Assembly (NCBI RefSeq): GCF_030766725.1
Contig: NZ_JARQWR010000014.1
Span: 42,718-106,717, forward strand
Length of the DNA stretch: 64,000 nucleotides
Source of the DNA: Flavobacterium aerium
GTDB lineage: Bacteria; Bacteroidota; Bacteroidia; Flavobacteriales; Flavobacteriaceae
Reading direction: 5' to 3'
Each line of letters opens with the position of its first letter. Position 1 is the first letter of the stretch. This document shows, piece after piece, positions 26,796 to 35,819 of this stretch. The notes beneath the pieces are model-generated. The model was not told where the DNA came from and did not search any database. It was given only the letters and a program-made list of their open reading frames with translations. The position numbers were made by a program, and so were the translations under genes.

Positions 26796-28517
26796 GTGAA
26801 AACCGATAAGAAACCTAACATACTACATTTGCTGAAACCCTATCGTGGTTTATTGGCACTTTTATTACTTTTTACCGTTCTCAGCAATGCCATTAACCTT
26901 TGGCTGCCCAAAATAATATCCAAAAGCATTGATGCTTTTAGTGCGGGTACATTTGTTTACAAACCAGTACTTACCGAGTTTTCTATCGCGGTATTTTGTA
27001 TCATGATTTTTGGTCTGTTTCAAGGTATTATACAAACGTATGCTTCCGAGAAAGTAGCCCGTGATTTGAGAAATCGACTTTCCAATACTATTTCTAGACA
27101 AACGAATGCTTTTATTGAAGAGGCTAATCCATCAAAATTACTGACCAACTTAACGGCCGATGTTGATTCTATAAAACTCTTTGTTTCACAAGCTTTGGTT
27201 GCCGTAGTTTCTTCATTATTCATTATCATTGGAGCAAGTGTATTATTATTTTCTATCAACTGGAAGCTAGCCCTTTGCGTTATTGCAATTATTCCTATTA
27301 TTGGAATTACATTTTTCATGGTATTGCGCAAAGTAAGAACTTTATTCATTGCTAGTCGTGCAGTGACCGATCGCCTGAATAAAGTAATTAATGAAAGTAT
27401 ATTAGGTTCGGCTTTAATCCGTGTAATTAATTCACAACAATTAGAATATCATAAATTCCTTGAATCCAATACTAAAGCTCGTGATTATGGACTTTCTATT
27501 CTTGCTCTTTTTGCAGGACTTGTCCCTGTAATTACCTTTACAGCCAATATGGCGGGGTTAACGATATTAGCCTTGGGTGGACATTTTGTTATTGAAGGCA
27601 GTATGACTTTAGGGGATTTTGCCGCTTTCAACAGTTATCTTACTATGTTGATTTTCCCTATTCTTGTTATTGGTTTTATGAGTAATATTATGGCACAAGC
27701 CAGTGCTTCTTACAGTCGTATTATCAATATTATTGAAAAACCAGATCAACCCGAAACAGGAACAATTACTGATGATTTGAGTGGTGCTATAGCCTTAAAT
27801 GACGTAAACATGTCCTATGGACAAACACCCGTTTTAAAAAACATTTCTTTTAATATCACACCAGGTTCCAAAATTGCGGTTATCGGACCTACAGCCGCCG
27901 GTAAAACGCAATTGCTTTATTTATTGACTGGTCTTATAAAACCTGATTCTGGCACCATCAATTTTGATGGTCATGCTATTGAGGAATACAAAAGTGAGAC
28001 TTTTCACAGTCAAACAGGATTTGTATTTCAGGATAGTATTATCTTCAATATGAGTATCCGAGAAAACATTGCTTTTAGTGATACAGTAACCGATGAATTT
28101 TTACAGAAAGCTATTGAGACATCTGAATTAAAAGAGTTTATTGAAGCGCAGCCGCAAAAGCTGGACACCATCGTCTCCGAACGTGGTTCTAGTCTTTCCG
28201 GCGGACAAAAACAACGTATAATGCTCGCTCGTGCCTTATCCATCAATCCTAAAATTTTACTCTTAGATGATTTTACAGCTCGTGTGGATCAAAATACAGA
28301 AGAGAAAATATTAGGTAATATCAGAAATAATTATCCTGGATTAACCTTATTATCGGTTACTCAAAAGATCGCTGCTGTAACTCATTACGACCAAATCATA
28401 TTAATGATGCAGGGAGAAATTATCGCTATTGGCCGTCATGAAGAACTGCTTCAGACTAGTCCTGAGTACATCCAATTATACCAATCGCAACAAAGTACCA
28501 GCAATTATGAATTATGA
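26796..28517 (+). CDS. ABC exporter half-transporter, subunit with degenerate ATPase site
   Basis: A 573-residue membrane-ATPase fusion with a GTG start at 26796. Six helices (residues about 15-310) are followed by the nucleotide-binding domain: Walker A GPTAAGKT (364-371), Q-loop Gln412, an intact signature LSGGQ (467-471), but Asp492 in place of the catalytic Glu after Walker B (LLLDDFTA) and Gln523 in place of the switch His (SVTQKI). These losses match the degenerate side of heterodimeric exporters such as TM287/288 or BmrCD. The next gene overlaps its end by 11 bp and carries the complementary changes, so the two form one heterodimer. Likely a multidrug or lipid exporter of the inner membrane. 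Confidence 0.94.
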   Translation: MKTDKKPNILHLLKPYRGLLALLLLFTVLSNAINLWLPKIISKSIDAFSAGTFVYKPVLTEFSIAVFCIMIFGLFQGIIQTYASEKVARDLRNRLSNTISRQTNAFIEEANPSKLLTNLTADVDSIKLFVSQALVAVVSSLFIIIGASVLLFSINWKLALCVIAIIPIIGITFFMVLRKVRTLFIASRAVTDRLNKVINESILGSALIRVINSQQLEYHKFLESNTKARDYGLSILALFAGLVPVITFTANMAGLTILALGGHFVIEGSMTLGDFAAFNSYLTMLIFPILVIGFMSNIMAQASASYSRIINIIEKPDQPETGTITDDLSGAIALNDVNMSYGQTPVLKNISFNITPGSKIAVIGPTAAGKTQLLYLLTGLIKPDSGTINFDGHAIEEYKSETFHSQTGFVFQDSIIFNMSIRENIAFSDTVTDEFLQKAIETSELKEFIEAQPQKLDTIVSERGSSLSGGQKQRIMLARALSINPKILLLDDFTARVDQNTEEKILGNIRNNYPGLTLLSVTQKIAAVTHYDQIILMMQGEIIAIGRHEELLQTSPEYIQLYQSQQSTSNYEL

Positions 28518-30267
28518 TTTAAATAAACTTTCCAATAAGGAAAAGAAAATATCTACGATTGCCGGAGTAAAAAGTCTGTTGCAACTGATTGCTCATGAGC
28601 GTAAAAACCTCTTGTTAGCATCTTTGACAATATTACTGAATTCCTCACTCAACTTACTTGGCCCTTATTTAATAGGTCATGCAATTGATGTATATGTACA
28701 AAATAAAGAATACCATGGTGTATTAGTCATTTCTGGCGTGCTTTTAGGCATGTATTTGATTACTTTGTTCACCAGTTATTTCCAAACAAAATTAATGGGT
28801 GGTGTAAGTCAACGTATGTTGTTTACACTTCGAAATGCTATTTTCAATAAATTACAATCTCTGCCTGTTGCGTTCTTTAATGCAAATAAAGCTGGGGATT
28901 TGATTTCCCGAGTGAATAATGATGCGGATAAACTAAACTCTTTTTTCTCTCAATCCTTAACACAGTTTATTGGAAGCATTGTTACAATGACAGGCGCAGG
29001 AATCTTCTTGTTGTCTATCAATTTAAAGCTTGGAGCGGCTACGCTTGTTCCCGCAATATTCATTTTGATATTTACACAATTGGCTTCGGGATGGGTGAAA
29101 CGAAAAAATGCAGCCAATTTAAAAAGTACAGGTAGCTTAAGTAGTGAAATTCAAGAAAGTTTAGCCAACTTCAAAGTCATTATTGCTTTTAATCGTCGTG
29201 ACTATTTTAGAAAGCGTTTTAGTGAAGTGAATCAGCAAAATTACAATACATCGATTGGTGCAGGATTAGCCAATAACTTATTCTTGCCCGTTGCTACATT
29301 TTTCTCTGGATTAGCCCAATTGATTGTACTTACTTTTGGTATTTATCTTATTGCAGCAGGTGAGTTTTCTGTAGGTTTATTAGTTAGTTATATTGCTTAT
29401 AGTACCAACTTTTATAATCCTTTAAGACAGTTGGCAACACTATGGACCAGCTTCCAGGTGGCCATGGCAGGTTGGGATCGCATCAACCAAATTCTTTCAC
29501 TGGAAACGAATTTAGTACAACTTAAAGAAACTACTCCTTCTTCTGATTCATCTGCTTTTGTAGAATTCAGAAATGTTCATTTTGGTTATGATGAAAAAGA
29601 AATTTTACACAATATATCTTTAGAATTAGAAAGAGGAAAAACGTATGCTTTTGTAGGGCCTACGGGTGGTGGAAAAACGACCACGGCCTCTCTTATTGCT
29701 CGTTTATATGATCCTACGGCAGGAACAGTTTTCCTAAATGGAAAAGATATTCGTACTTATAATGATCAGGAACGTACACAGAAAATTGGTTTTATCCTAC
29801 AGGAGCCTTTTCTATTTACGGGAACGGTAAAGGAAAATATTTTGTATGGTAATGATGCGTATGCAAATTATACTAACGAACAATTGGAAGAAGCAATCCA
29901 TGAAGCTAATCTTGAGAGTCTTTTAAAGATTTTTGAAAATGGACTTGAAACGGTAGTTTCCTCCAATGGGGATAGTATTAGTTTGGGCCAGAAACAGCTT
30001 ATTGCTTTTATGCGTGCTGTATTACGAAATCCTGAAATTTTGATTCTGGATGAAGCTACAGCAAATATTGATACGGTTACAGAACAACTATTAGAAAACA
30101 TACTCAATAAACTTCCTCAAAAAACAACTCGTATTATTATCGCACACCGCTTGAATACCATAAAAAATGCTGATGTTATCTTCTTTGTGAACTCGGGTGA
30201 AGTTATTCGTGCTGGTTCATTTGAGGATGCAATGGACAAATTATTAAAAGGAAAAAGATCAAGTTAA
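28507..30267 (+). CDS. ABC exporter half-transporter, subunit with catalytic ATPase site
   Basis: A 586-residue partner of the preceding subunit. The ATG at 28507 overlaps the upstream stop by 11 bp; a longer frame back to 28429 would overlap more and has no support. Six helices (about residues 35-325) precede the ATPase: Walker A GPTGGGKT (384-391), Gln432, catalytic Glu516 (LILDEATANID) and switch His547 (IIIAHRL). Its own signature is degenerate, ISLGQ (491-495) instead of LSGGQ. In the head-to-tail dimer this signature faces the degenerate site of the other subunit, while the intact LSGGQ of the other subunit faces these catalytic residues. A bidirectional terminator follows. Confidence 0.95.
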   Translation: MNYDLNKLSNKEKKISTIAGVKSLLQLIAHERKNLLLASLTILLNSSLNLLGPYLIGHAIDVYVQNKEYHGVLVISGVLLGMYLITLFTSYFQTKLMGGVSQRMLFTLRNAIFNKLQSLPVAFFNANKAGDLISRVNNDADKLNSFFSQSLTQFIGSIVTMTGAGIFLLSINLKLGAATLVPAIFILIFTQLASGWVKRKNAANLKSTGSLSSEIQESLANFKVIIAFNRRDYFRKRFSEVNQQNYNTSIGAGLANNLFLPVATFFSGLAQLIVLTFGIYLIAAGEFSVGLLVSYIAYSTNFYNPLRQLATLWTSFQVAMAGWDRINQILSLETNLVQLKETTPSSDSSAFVEFRNVHFGYDEKEILHNISLELERGKTYAFVGPTGGGKTTTASLIARLYDPTAGTVFLNGKDIRTYNDQERTQKIGFILQEPFLFTGTVKENILYGNDAYANYTNEQLEEAIHEANLESLLKIFENGLETVVSSNGDSISLGQKQLIAFMRAVLRNPEILILDEATANIDTVTEQLLENILNKLPQKTTRIIIAHRLNTIKNADVIFFVNSGEVIRAGSFEDAMDKLLKGKRSS

Positions 30268-30289
30268 TTTTGACTTCTTTACTATAAAA

Positions 30290-30332
30290 CAAAACACCGC
30301 ATGCATTTGATTGAAATGTATGCGGTGTTTTG
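30290..30332 (+). terminator. Bidirectional terminator between ABC operon and monooxygenase gene
   Basis: A 19-bp stem (30290-30308 with 30314-30332) with one G-T pair closes a five-base loop. It lies between convergent genes and has A/T-rich ends on both sides. Confidence 0.88.
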
Positions 30333-30347
30333 ATATAAAATTGATTT

Positions 30348-31373
30348 TTATTGATTGACTAAGGGTGATAATCGGGTGCCTAGTAATTCTATCGCTTTCA
30401 TTAATTTATAATGTGGTAAAAAGGCATTATCCATTTGGAAAGTAACTCTTGTAATTCCTCCTAGAGCCTCACTGTGACGTAAAATCTTTTCGGCTACTTC
30501 TTCTGGACTTCCAATGAGCAACGCTCCTCGCTCTCCTCTTTGGGCTTCAAATCGTTCACGAGTTACAGGAGGCCACCCTCGTTCTTTCCCTATTTTAGTA
30601 AATGTTTCTGCATAACCTGGATAAAAATCCTGAATAGCTTCTTCGGTAGTTTCGGCTATATAACCAATAGAGTGTAATCCCACTTTAAGCTGTTCTGGAG
30701 CATGTCCTGCCTTTTCTCCTGCTTCTCGATATAGGTCAACCAAAGGACGGAAACGATGTGTTTCTCCTCCAATAATAGCCACCATCAAAGGCATTCCTAA
30801 TGTCCCTGCTCGCACAAAAGACTCTGGTGTTCCTCCTACACCTAGCCAAATCGGTAACGGGTCTTGTAGTGGTCTTGGATATATGGGTTGATTCTTAAGA
30901 GCAGGTCTAAATTTTCCTGACCAATTTACCACTTCATTTTTTTGAATATCCAGTAATAATTCTACTTTTTCGATAAATAATTCATCGTAATCTTCTAATT
31001 TATATCCAAATAAGGGAAATGATTCTATGAAGGAACCTCGTCCTACCACCATTTCTGCTCTTCCCTTAGAAATTAAATCTAGTGTTGCATAGCTTTGAAA
31101 TAATCGTACTGGATCTGCTGCACTCAAAACAGAAACAGCACTGGTTAATTTGATTTTTTTCGTTCGGGCTGCCGCAGCGGCTAATAGCATAGCAGGTGCA
31201 GAATCTAAAAATTCCTTGCGGTGATGTTCTCCAATACCGAATACATCTAATCCCATTTTATCGGCATATTCTATTCGCTCTAATAATTCTGCAATAACTT
31301 CTGTACTACTTAAAGATATGCCCGCTTCATTACGAAATGTTGCTGAGGCAAAACTATCTATTCCTACTTCCAT
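30348..31373 (-). CDS. LLM class flavin-dependent oxidoreductase (luciferase-like)
   Basis: A 341-residue TIM-barrel monooxygenase of the bacterial luciferase superfamily. I chose the ATG at 31373 (MEVGIDSFA), because the frame upstream of it adds a segment the family lacks. Typical features are GIGEHHRKEFLDSAP near residue 48, the run KKIKLTSAVSVLSAADPVR, and PLPIWLGVGGTPESFVRA with a C-terminal IGSPEEVAEKIL. Such enzymes use reduced FMN supplied by a separate reductase to oxidise varied substrates; this one is of the common family annotated without known substrate. It stands alone, bounded by terminators on both sides. Confidence 0.88.
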   Translation of the reverse strand: MEVGIDSFASATFRNEAGISLSSTEVIAELLERIEYADKMGLDVFGIGEHHRKEFLDSAPAMLLAAAAARTKKIKLTSAVSVLSAADPVRLFQSYATLDLISKGRAEMVVGRGSFIESFPLFGYKLEDYDELFIEKVELLLDIQKNEVVNWSGKFRPALKNQPIYPRPLQDPLPIWLGVGGTPESFVRAGTLGMPLMVAIIGGETHRFRPLVDLYREAGEKAGHAPEQLKVGLHSIGYIAETTEEAIQDFYPGYAETFTKIGKERGWPPVTRERFEAQRGERGALLIGSPEEVAEKILRHSEALGGITRVTFQMDNAFLPHYKLMKAIELLGTRLSPLVNQ

Positions 31374-31490
31374 ACTATTTATTTTATGTGATATTATTAT
31401 TGTACTCAAACTTCTTGTTCTATAAATATATCAATTTCAAATTGTAAAATATTTGACGTTGTATTTTATTTAAGATAAGCTTTTTACAAA

Positions 31491-31524
31491 AAAAGAAAGG
31501 ACGAGCAAATTGCTCATCCTTTCT
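31491..31524 (-). terminator. Intrinsic terminator of the bestrophin gene (minus strand)
   Basis: AGAAAGGACGAGCA (31494-31507) pairs with TGCTCATCCTTTCT (31511-31524) with one mismatch around a three-base loop; on the minus strand a run of seven T follows. Confidence 0.8.
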
Positions 31525-31612
31525 CCACTAAACATTCTAATCAAAATAACCATGTATAATCAGAATATTATAAAAAACTAAAGTAACAGTAAACATAAAA
31601 TCGCTTATTGCA

Positions 31613-32563
31613 TTATAATACGAAATAGGCATTTTTTACCGGTTCAATATGATGAAGTTCATTTTTCGGTTTTGGAACGGTTTCATCAAATTCATCTCTA
31701 AATTCATTCACCATCTGCATTAATACATTTTCAATCGAAATCGAAATCGCTACAACTGGTGTATCTGTAGGTCTATTTTCAAATGGGTCTTGTAAATGAA
31801 TCGCCATTTTCTCAATCAGGAAGAACGCAGCTCCAATGGTTGTTACTAATGGAATTTGTAACCATCCTAATAGACCTGTTAATCCAAATGGTAATAATAT
31901 GATGAACAAGCACAGTGTAAATCGTATGTACATACTGTAGGTTGTTGGGAAAATAGTATTCTTAATTCGCTCACATTTACCCATAGAATCACATAATCGC
32001 GATAATGTATTATCGATTTCAACTTGTTGGTACTTATTGATCTTTCCTTCATCTTTTGCTCTTCTCAGTGCTTTTGAGTGCAGAATTAACAATGCATTAG
32101 GGACGTGTTTGTGTTTTTTCACATACTTATATTCTTCTGGTGATAGAATATTTTCAATCGGTTTCAAGGGATCTTTTCCTTTTAAGGATTGTCCTAAACT
32201 ATAACACCAAGCAGATTGTCTTTTGGCAAAATCTTCTTTAAAGTCATTTGCTTCTACTGAAAAATCTGGGTCTTTATAAAATCCTATCACCTGACGGATT
32301 AATGTTCGCGAATCGTTTACAATTGCTCCCCATATAATTCTAGCTTCCCACCAGCGATCATAAGCCTGATTAGATTTGAAGGCTAATAAAAGTGATATAA
32401 TGGTACCAATAATTGTTGGTATTGCAATCGGTATGTTTAATGCGTCTGTTTCGTTATAGCGGTGAAACAGTTCAAATGAAATAGCATACAGAATTACGAG
32501 AATAAGCTCAACCTTGATTTTCCCAAGGACGTATTTCATTGGTATTTTCTTTTTTAATAGCAT
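31613..32563 (-). CDS. Bestrophin family ion channel (first copy)
   Basis: A 316-residue membrane protein of the bestrophin/RFP-TM family. The diagnostic segment LLAFKSNQAYDRWWEARIIWG lies in residues about 60-80, and the C-terminal cytoplasmic signature DPFENRPTDTP near 250-262, both as in bestrophins. These form pentameric channels; eukaryotic ones pass chloride, and a Klebsiella homologue passes cations. The start may be the ATG at 32563 or Met9 at 32539. It is the last gene of a minus-strand block with an OmpR-type regulator, histidine kinase and Usp-like gene, which suggests the channel is switched by this two-component system. A second copy is at 48372-49376. Confidence 0.9.
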   Translation of the reverse strand: MLLKKKIPMKYVLGKIKVELILVILYAISFELFHRYNETDALNIPIAIPTIIGTIISLLLAFKSNQAYDRWWEARIIWGAIVNDSRTLIRQVIGFYKDPDFSVEANDFKEDFAKRQSAWCYSLGQSLKGKDPLKPIENILSPEEYKYVKKHKHVPNALLILHSKALRRAKDEGKINKYQQVEIDNTLSRLCDSMGKCERIKNTIFPTTYSMYIRFTLCLFIILLPFGLTGLLGWLQIPLVTTIGAAFFLIEKMAIHLQDPFENRPTDTPVVAISISIENVLMQMVNEFRDEFDETVPKPKNELHHIEPVKNAYFVL

Positions 32564-32611
32564 CTCTTTTTATTTTAAATTCATATACTCATTTCTCGAA
32601 ATCCTTTGATT

Positions 32612-33337
32612 TCAAACCATCTCCTCATATAAAGAAAGAACGGGTAACCCTAGTGTTTCATTGACAGATGACTCAGTACTTCTTTTAAATTTTATTTTTT
32701 CTGGCTTACGTGTTTCAATCAATAAATTGATCTTATTTTTTGAAATTGCTTCTGTAATGAGTGGTGTAATTTCTTCTAGTTTTTGGTCTTCAAAAACTTT
32801 TGCCTGACTTACAATTCTAAAATCAAATTGTCCTTGCATTAAGGATTGTAAATCTTCTGCCTGAAGTCGTGATTTTGTTTTTTCTAAATACAAAGCGGTA
32901 TTCAAATCATGTTCTTCAAAATGGTCACTTAGGTGTAATATGGGACACTTTCCATTTAATAGAATTTGCAAGAAGAGTTTATGGATTTTCTTTTGTGCTG
33001 TTTTATAGGATGGAGCTAATATGGTCAATCCAATATGATGGTGCTCCATTAGATTTTTTAATATTGGCGAAGAGATACCGTATTGATTGCAGATTTTTAA
33101 AGCACAATTTGATGAATTGGATGCTAATATTCTGCAACTCTTTAAGATCTGTTGTTGTGAAACAGTCATTTCACTTTTAAGGTTTCTCAAAAAGAAGGCT
33201 GAAGATTCAGTTTCTAAAACTTCTGATACTTGTAATAGGATAATCGTGCAATGCTCCCCTTTAGATTGTTTAATCGCCGTTTTTACCGCGTTAATTGTAT
33301 CTAAATCAAGTGTCGTTGGTATAAGTAAATTTTTCAT
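32612..33337 (-). CDS. Universal-stress-protein-like protein
   Basis: A 241-residue cytoplasmic protein. The N terminus KNLLIPTTLDLDTINAVKTA is the first strand and helix of a UspA-type Rossmann-like fold, and a later strand with LTILAPSYKTAQKKI fits the end of one Usp domain, but the ATP-binding G-x2-G-x9-G(S/T) motif is not seen. The C-terminal ~100 residues may be a second, more diverged domain. I therefore call it Usp-like with moderate confidence. It lies 93 bp after the histidine kinase and 48 bp before the bestrophin on the same strand, which links it to that membrane channel rather than to general stress genes. Confidence 0.6.
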   Translation of the reverse strand: MKNLLIPTTLDLDTINAVKTAIKQSKGEHCTIILLQVSEVLETESSAFFLRNLKSEMTVSQQQILKSCRILASNSSNCALKICNQYGISSPILKNLMEHHHIGLTILAPSYKTAQKKIHKLFLQILLNGKCPILHLSDHFEEHDLNTALYLEKTKSRLQAEDLQSLMQGQFDFRIVSQAKVFEDQKLEEITPLITEAISKNKINLLIETRKPEKIKFKRSTESSVNETLGLPVLSLYEEMV

Positions 33338-33430
33338 ATGTATATTTTTTATACATACAAATTAAGAGCGTCAAGATTATAGGTCTCTTAGATTAAAATT
33401 AGAATTTTCTAAAATTTCACATTAGAATTT

Positions 33431-34798
33431 CTAATCTTGGTTTTTTAGGAATGTAATATTCACTACTGTTCCTTTACCTGTCTCCGATTGGATTTGTAAT
33501 TTACCATGGTGCATACGAATGATTTTCATTGCCAAAGGCAAGCCTAATCCATATCCATTGTATTTGGATGCTATTTTGCCACGGAAAAAAGGTTCATATA
33601 AATAAGGAATATCTTCGGGTGGGATTCCAATACCAATATCCGTAATGCTAATCTTAATTTTTGTTTTATCGGCAGATAGTACTACAAATACCTCATCATT
33701 ATCGGAATACTTCACACCATTTGAAATAATATTATTCAAGGCTAATTCCAATAAAGGTCTATTACACGGAATGGTCAGTAATGATTCGTCCTCGGGAATC
33801 GTATTCAATTTAATATTTACTCTATTGTCAGGATAAATTTTGTCCATAGAAGCTTTTACTTCCATCAATAATTCATCCATTCGGGCAATATCAAGCACTT
33901 GTTTTGTACCATCGTATCCCGTTTGTGTGAGTTTTAAAAGGCTTTCTGTTAGATTTCCTAATTTTGAAGCCTGTTTATTAATATTTCCGAGTGACTCAAT
34001 GTATTCTTCTCTTTCTCTATCTTTCAACAGCATTATTTCTGTTTCTGCAATAATCGTAGTGATTGGTGTTTTTAATTCGTGTGAGGCATTATTAATGAAG
34101 TTTGCTTGTATTTCAAAAGAAGTCTCTAGCCTGTCCAACATATCATTGAATGTTTTGGTAAGATCTGAAATCTCATCATTCCCTTCTACATCGGGTAATC
34201 TATTGTGTAAGTTTGAAGCACTGATTCGTTTTACTTCTTTGGTAATGTTCGCCATTGGATTAATAACTCTTCGGGCTAGCACCTTCCCGAAAAAGTAGGC
34301 TAATATTAGAAATCCGATACCTCCAAAGATTAACAACTGTAGAATGTATACAACACTAGTATTCCCACGTTGATCCTTCGCCGTTACAATAACCATATAC
34401 TTTTGTCCAGATTCATTAAATACTTGGGCATAGTAATAGCGATAATCTTCTTCTACCCAACTGGAACCTGTACTCATGACTTTTGCATAAAATTCTGGTG
34501 GCAAATGCAAATCGGTATTGTATTCAAAGGTATTTGCTCCATTAATTTTCAGTACATAATCTTTTTCTTCAATTAGTCCTTCTAAACTTTCGTTCTTAAA
34601 CTCCTGAAAATAACGTGTTTTTACCAAATCATTTTGGTAATAAATGGTTGAAGTAATTTTTGCTCTATCCTGTAGTCTCTTTAAAAAGTAATATTGGTTA
34701 TTCTGTTTGAACAGAAAAAAAACCGCGGCACTTAAGAGTAGTGTGCTAAAGCAGGAAAGCGCTATATAGGTAATTGTGATTTTCTTTCTTATCTGCAT
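33431..34798 (-). CDS. Sensor histidine kinase (HAMP, HisKA, HATPase)
   Basis: A 455-residue inner-membrane kinase. One helix at about residues 8-30 and another at 150-172 enclose a ~115-residue periplasmic sensor domain without recognised family; a HAMP domain follows (about 173-225), then the HisKA helix with phospho-acceptor His240 (NASHELKTPITTI) and an ATPase domain with N box (ALNNIISNGVKYS), G1 (DIGIGIPPEDIPYLYEPF) and G2 (YNGYGLGLPLAMKI) boxes. It starts 4 bp after the OmpR-type regulator gene and is certainly its partner. Usp-like and bestrophin genes follow, so ion or osmotic stress at the envelope is a plausible but unproven signal. Confidence 0.94.
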   Translation of the reverse strand: MQIRKKITITYIALSCFSTLLLSAAVFFLFKQNNQYYFLKRLQDRAKITSTIYYQNDLVKTRYFQEFKNESLEGLIEEKDYVLKINGANTFEYNTDLHLPPEFYAKVMSTGSSWVEEDYRYYYAQVFNESGQKYMVIVTAKDQRGNTSVVYILQLLIFGGIGFLILAYFFGKVLARRVINPMANITKEVKRISASNLHNRLPDVEGNDEISDLTKTFNDMLDRLETSFEIQANFINNASHELKTPITTIIAETEIMLLKDREREEYIESLGNINKQASKLGNLTESLLKLTQTGYDGTKQVLDIARMDELLMEVKASMDKIYPDNRVNIKLNTIPEDESLLTIPCNRPLLELALNNIISNGVKYSDNDEVFVVLSADKTKIKISITDIGIGIPPEDIPYLYEPFFRGKIASKYNGYGLGLPLAMKIIRMHHGKLQIQSETGKGTVVNITFLKNQD

Positions 34799-34802
34799 GG
34801 TA

Positions 34803-35480
34803 CTATGACGATTTTATAACATAACCCAGACCTTTTACAGTATGAATCAATTTGTTCTGATAGGGCTTATCAATCTTATTTCTTACATAATTAATGTATA
34901 CATCTACAACATTTGTATTCATATCAAAATTAATATCCCAAACATTATCTAGGATGTGTTCTCGTGATAGAATTGTTCCGGCATTCTTTGCTAAATAATA
35001 TAATAACTTAAACTCTTTGGCTGTGAGTTGTATGGATTGCCCATCTCTTTTGACCGACTTGGTTCTTCCATCGACTTCCAAATCATCGATAATAATCTTG
35101 TCATTCGGTTTATGTTCCTGAGTAGATCGTCTTGCTAAAGCACTAATTCTAGCTTCTAATTCTAAGAATTTAAATGGTTTTGCTAAATAGTCATCGGCTC
35201 CAGCATTCAGTCCTGTAACTACATTCTCTGTCGTTCCCAAAGCGGTTAATAGTAGAATGGGTACAAAGTTTTTTGCAGCTCTTAATCTTCGGCAGACTTC
35301 TATTCCATTAATATCTGGAAGCATCACATCCAGAATAATAACATCGAATGTGTGATTTTGAATCATTTCCAAGGCTGTTCTTCCATCCATCGCTACGCTT
35401 ACTTCGTTGTTCTTTTCTGAAAGACCTTTTCGAATAATGGATAAAAGATTCGGTTCATCTTCTACTACTAATAATTTCAT
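34803..35480 (-). CDS. Response regulator, OmpR/PhoB family
   Basis: A 225-residue two-component regulator with a receiver domain (residues 1-118; acidic pocket Glu7-Asp8, phospho-acceptor Asp51 in VIILDVMLPDING, Lys near 101 in YLAKPFKF) and a C-terminal winged helix domain (about 128-225; LTAKEFKLLYYLAKNAG and VDVYINYVRNKID). It is the first gene of the minus-strand block regulator, kinase, Usp-like, bestrophin. The TolC/RND type of partner seen with CusR-like regulators is not adjacent, so metal sensing is not supported by context. A -7 box lies 32 bp upstream. Confidence 0.94.
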   Translation of the reverse strand: MKLLVVEDEPNLLSIIRKGLSEKNNEVSVAMDGRTALEMIQNHTFDVIILDVMLPDINGIEVCRRLRAAKNFVPILLLTALGTTENVVTGLNAGADDYLAKPFKFLELEARISALARRSTQEHKPNDKIIIDDLEVDGRTKSVKRDGQSIQLTAKEFKLLYYLAKNAGTILSREHILDNVWDINFDMNTNVVDVYINYVRNKIDKPYQNKLIHTVKGLGYVIKSS

Positions 35481-35819
35481 AAAAATCAGGGAAATTTTTA
35501 ATGTGCAAACGCAAAAATAGGTATTGAATTCTTAAGTTTTTCTAAAACAATTCTTTTTTTATTATTTTTCATCTTTTGACATCTATAGGATCGGTTCCTG
35601 ATTATAATGAAAATTTAGCGGTTATTTATTCTTCTTTTCTAAACGTTGCTACTCGATTTAGTTAGTAATTCACCTTTCAAAATCTTATCCTGACTATTTG
35701 CTCGAATTGTTAAAATTAACTGTGAAGCCCCTAGAAACAGGTATCAATGCTTCCAATGAGCCTTTTTAATCATTTTTTCGCCCTTATTTTGAGGACTAAT
35801 TAACTCAAAAGAAAAAATT
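35481..35819. other. Intergenic region between divergent genes (339 bp)
   Basis: The region separates the OmpR-type regulator (minus) from the T9SS-secreted protein (plus). The left part contains a minus-strand -7 box. The right part is mixed sequence without a clear TAnnTTTG box, hairpin or believable small gene; I see nothing further in it. Confidence 0.45.
35512..35519 (-). promoter_or_regulatory. -7 box upstream of the OmpR-type regulator (TATTTTTG)
   Basis: TATTTTTG on the minus strand matches TAnnTTTG, 31 bp before the ATG at 35480. No good TTG -33 box is at 17-23 bp. Confidence 0.4.

Noticed and set aside
28429..28506. Longer N terminus for the second ABC subunit
   Set aside because: It would overlap the first subunit by 89 bp and gives residues unlike the family; the ATG at 28507 gives the normal coupling overlap.
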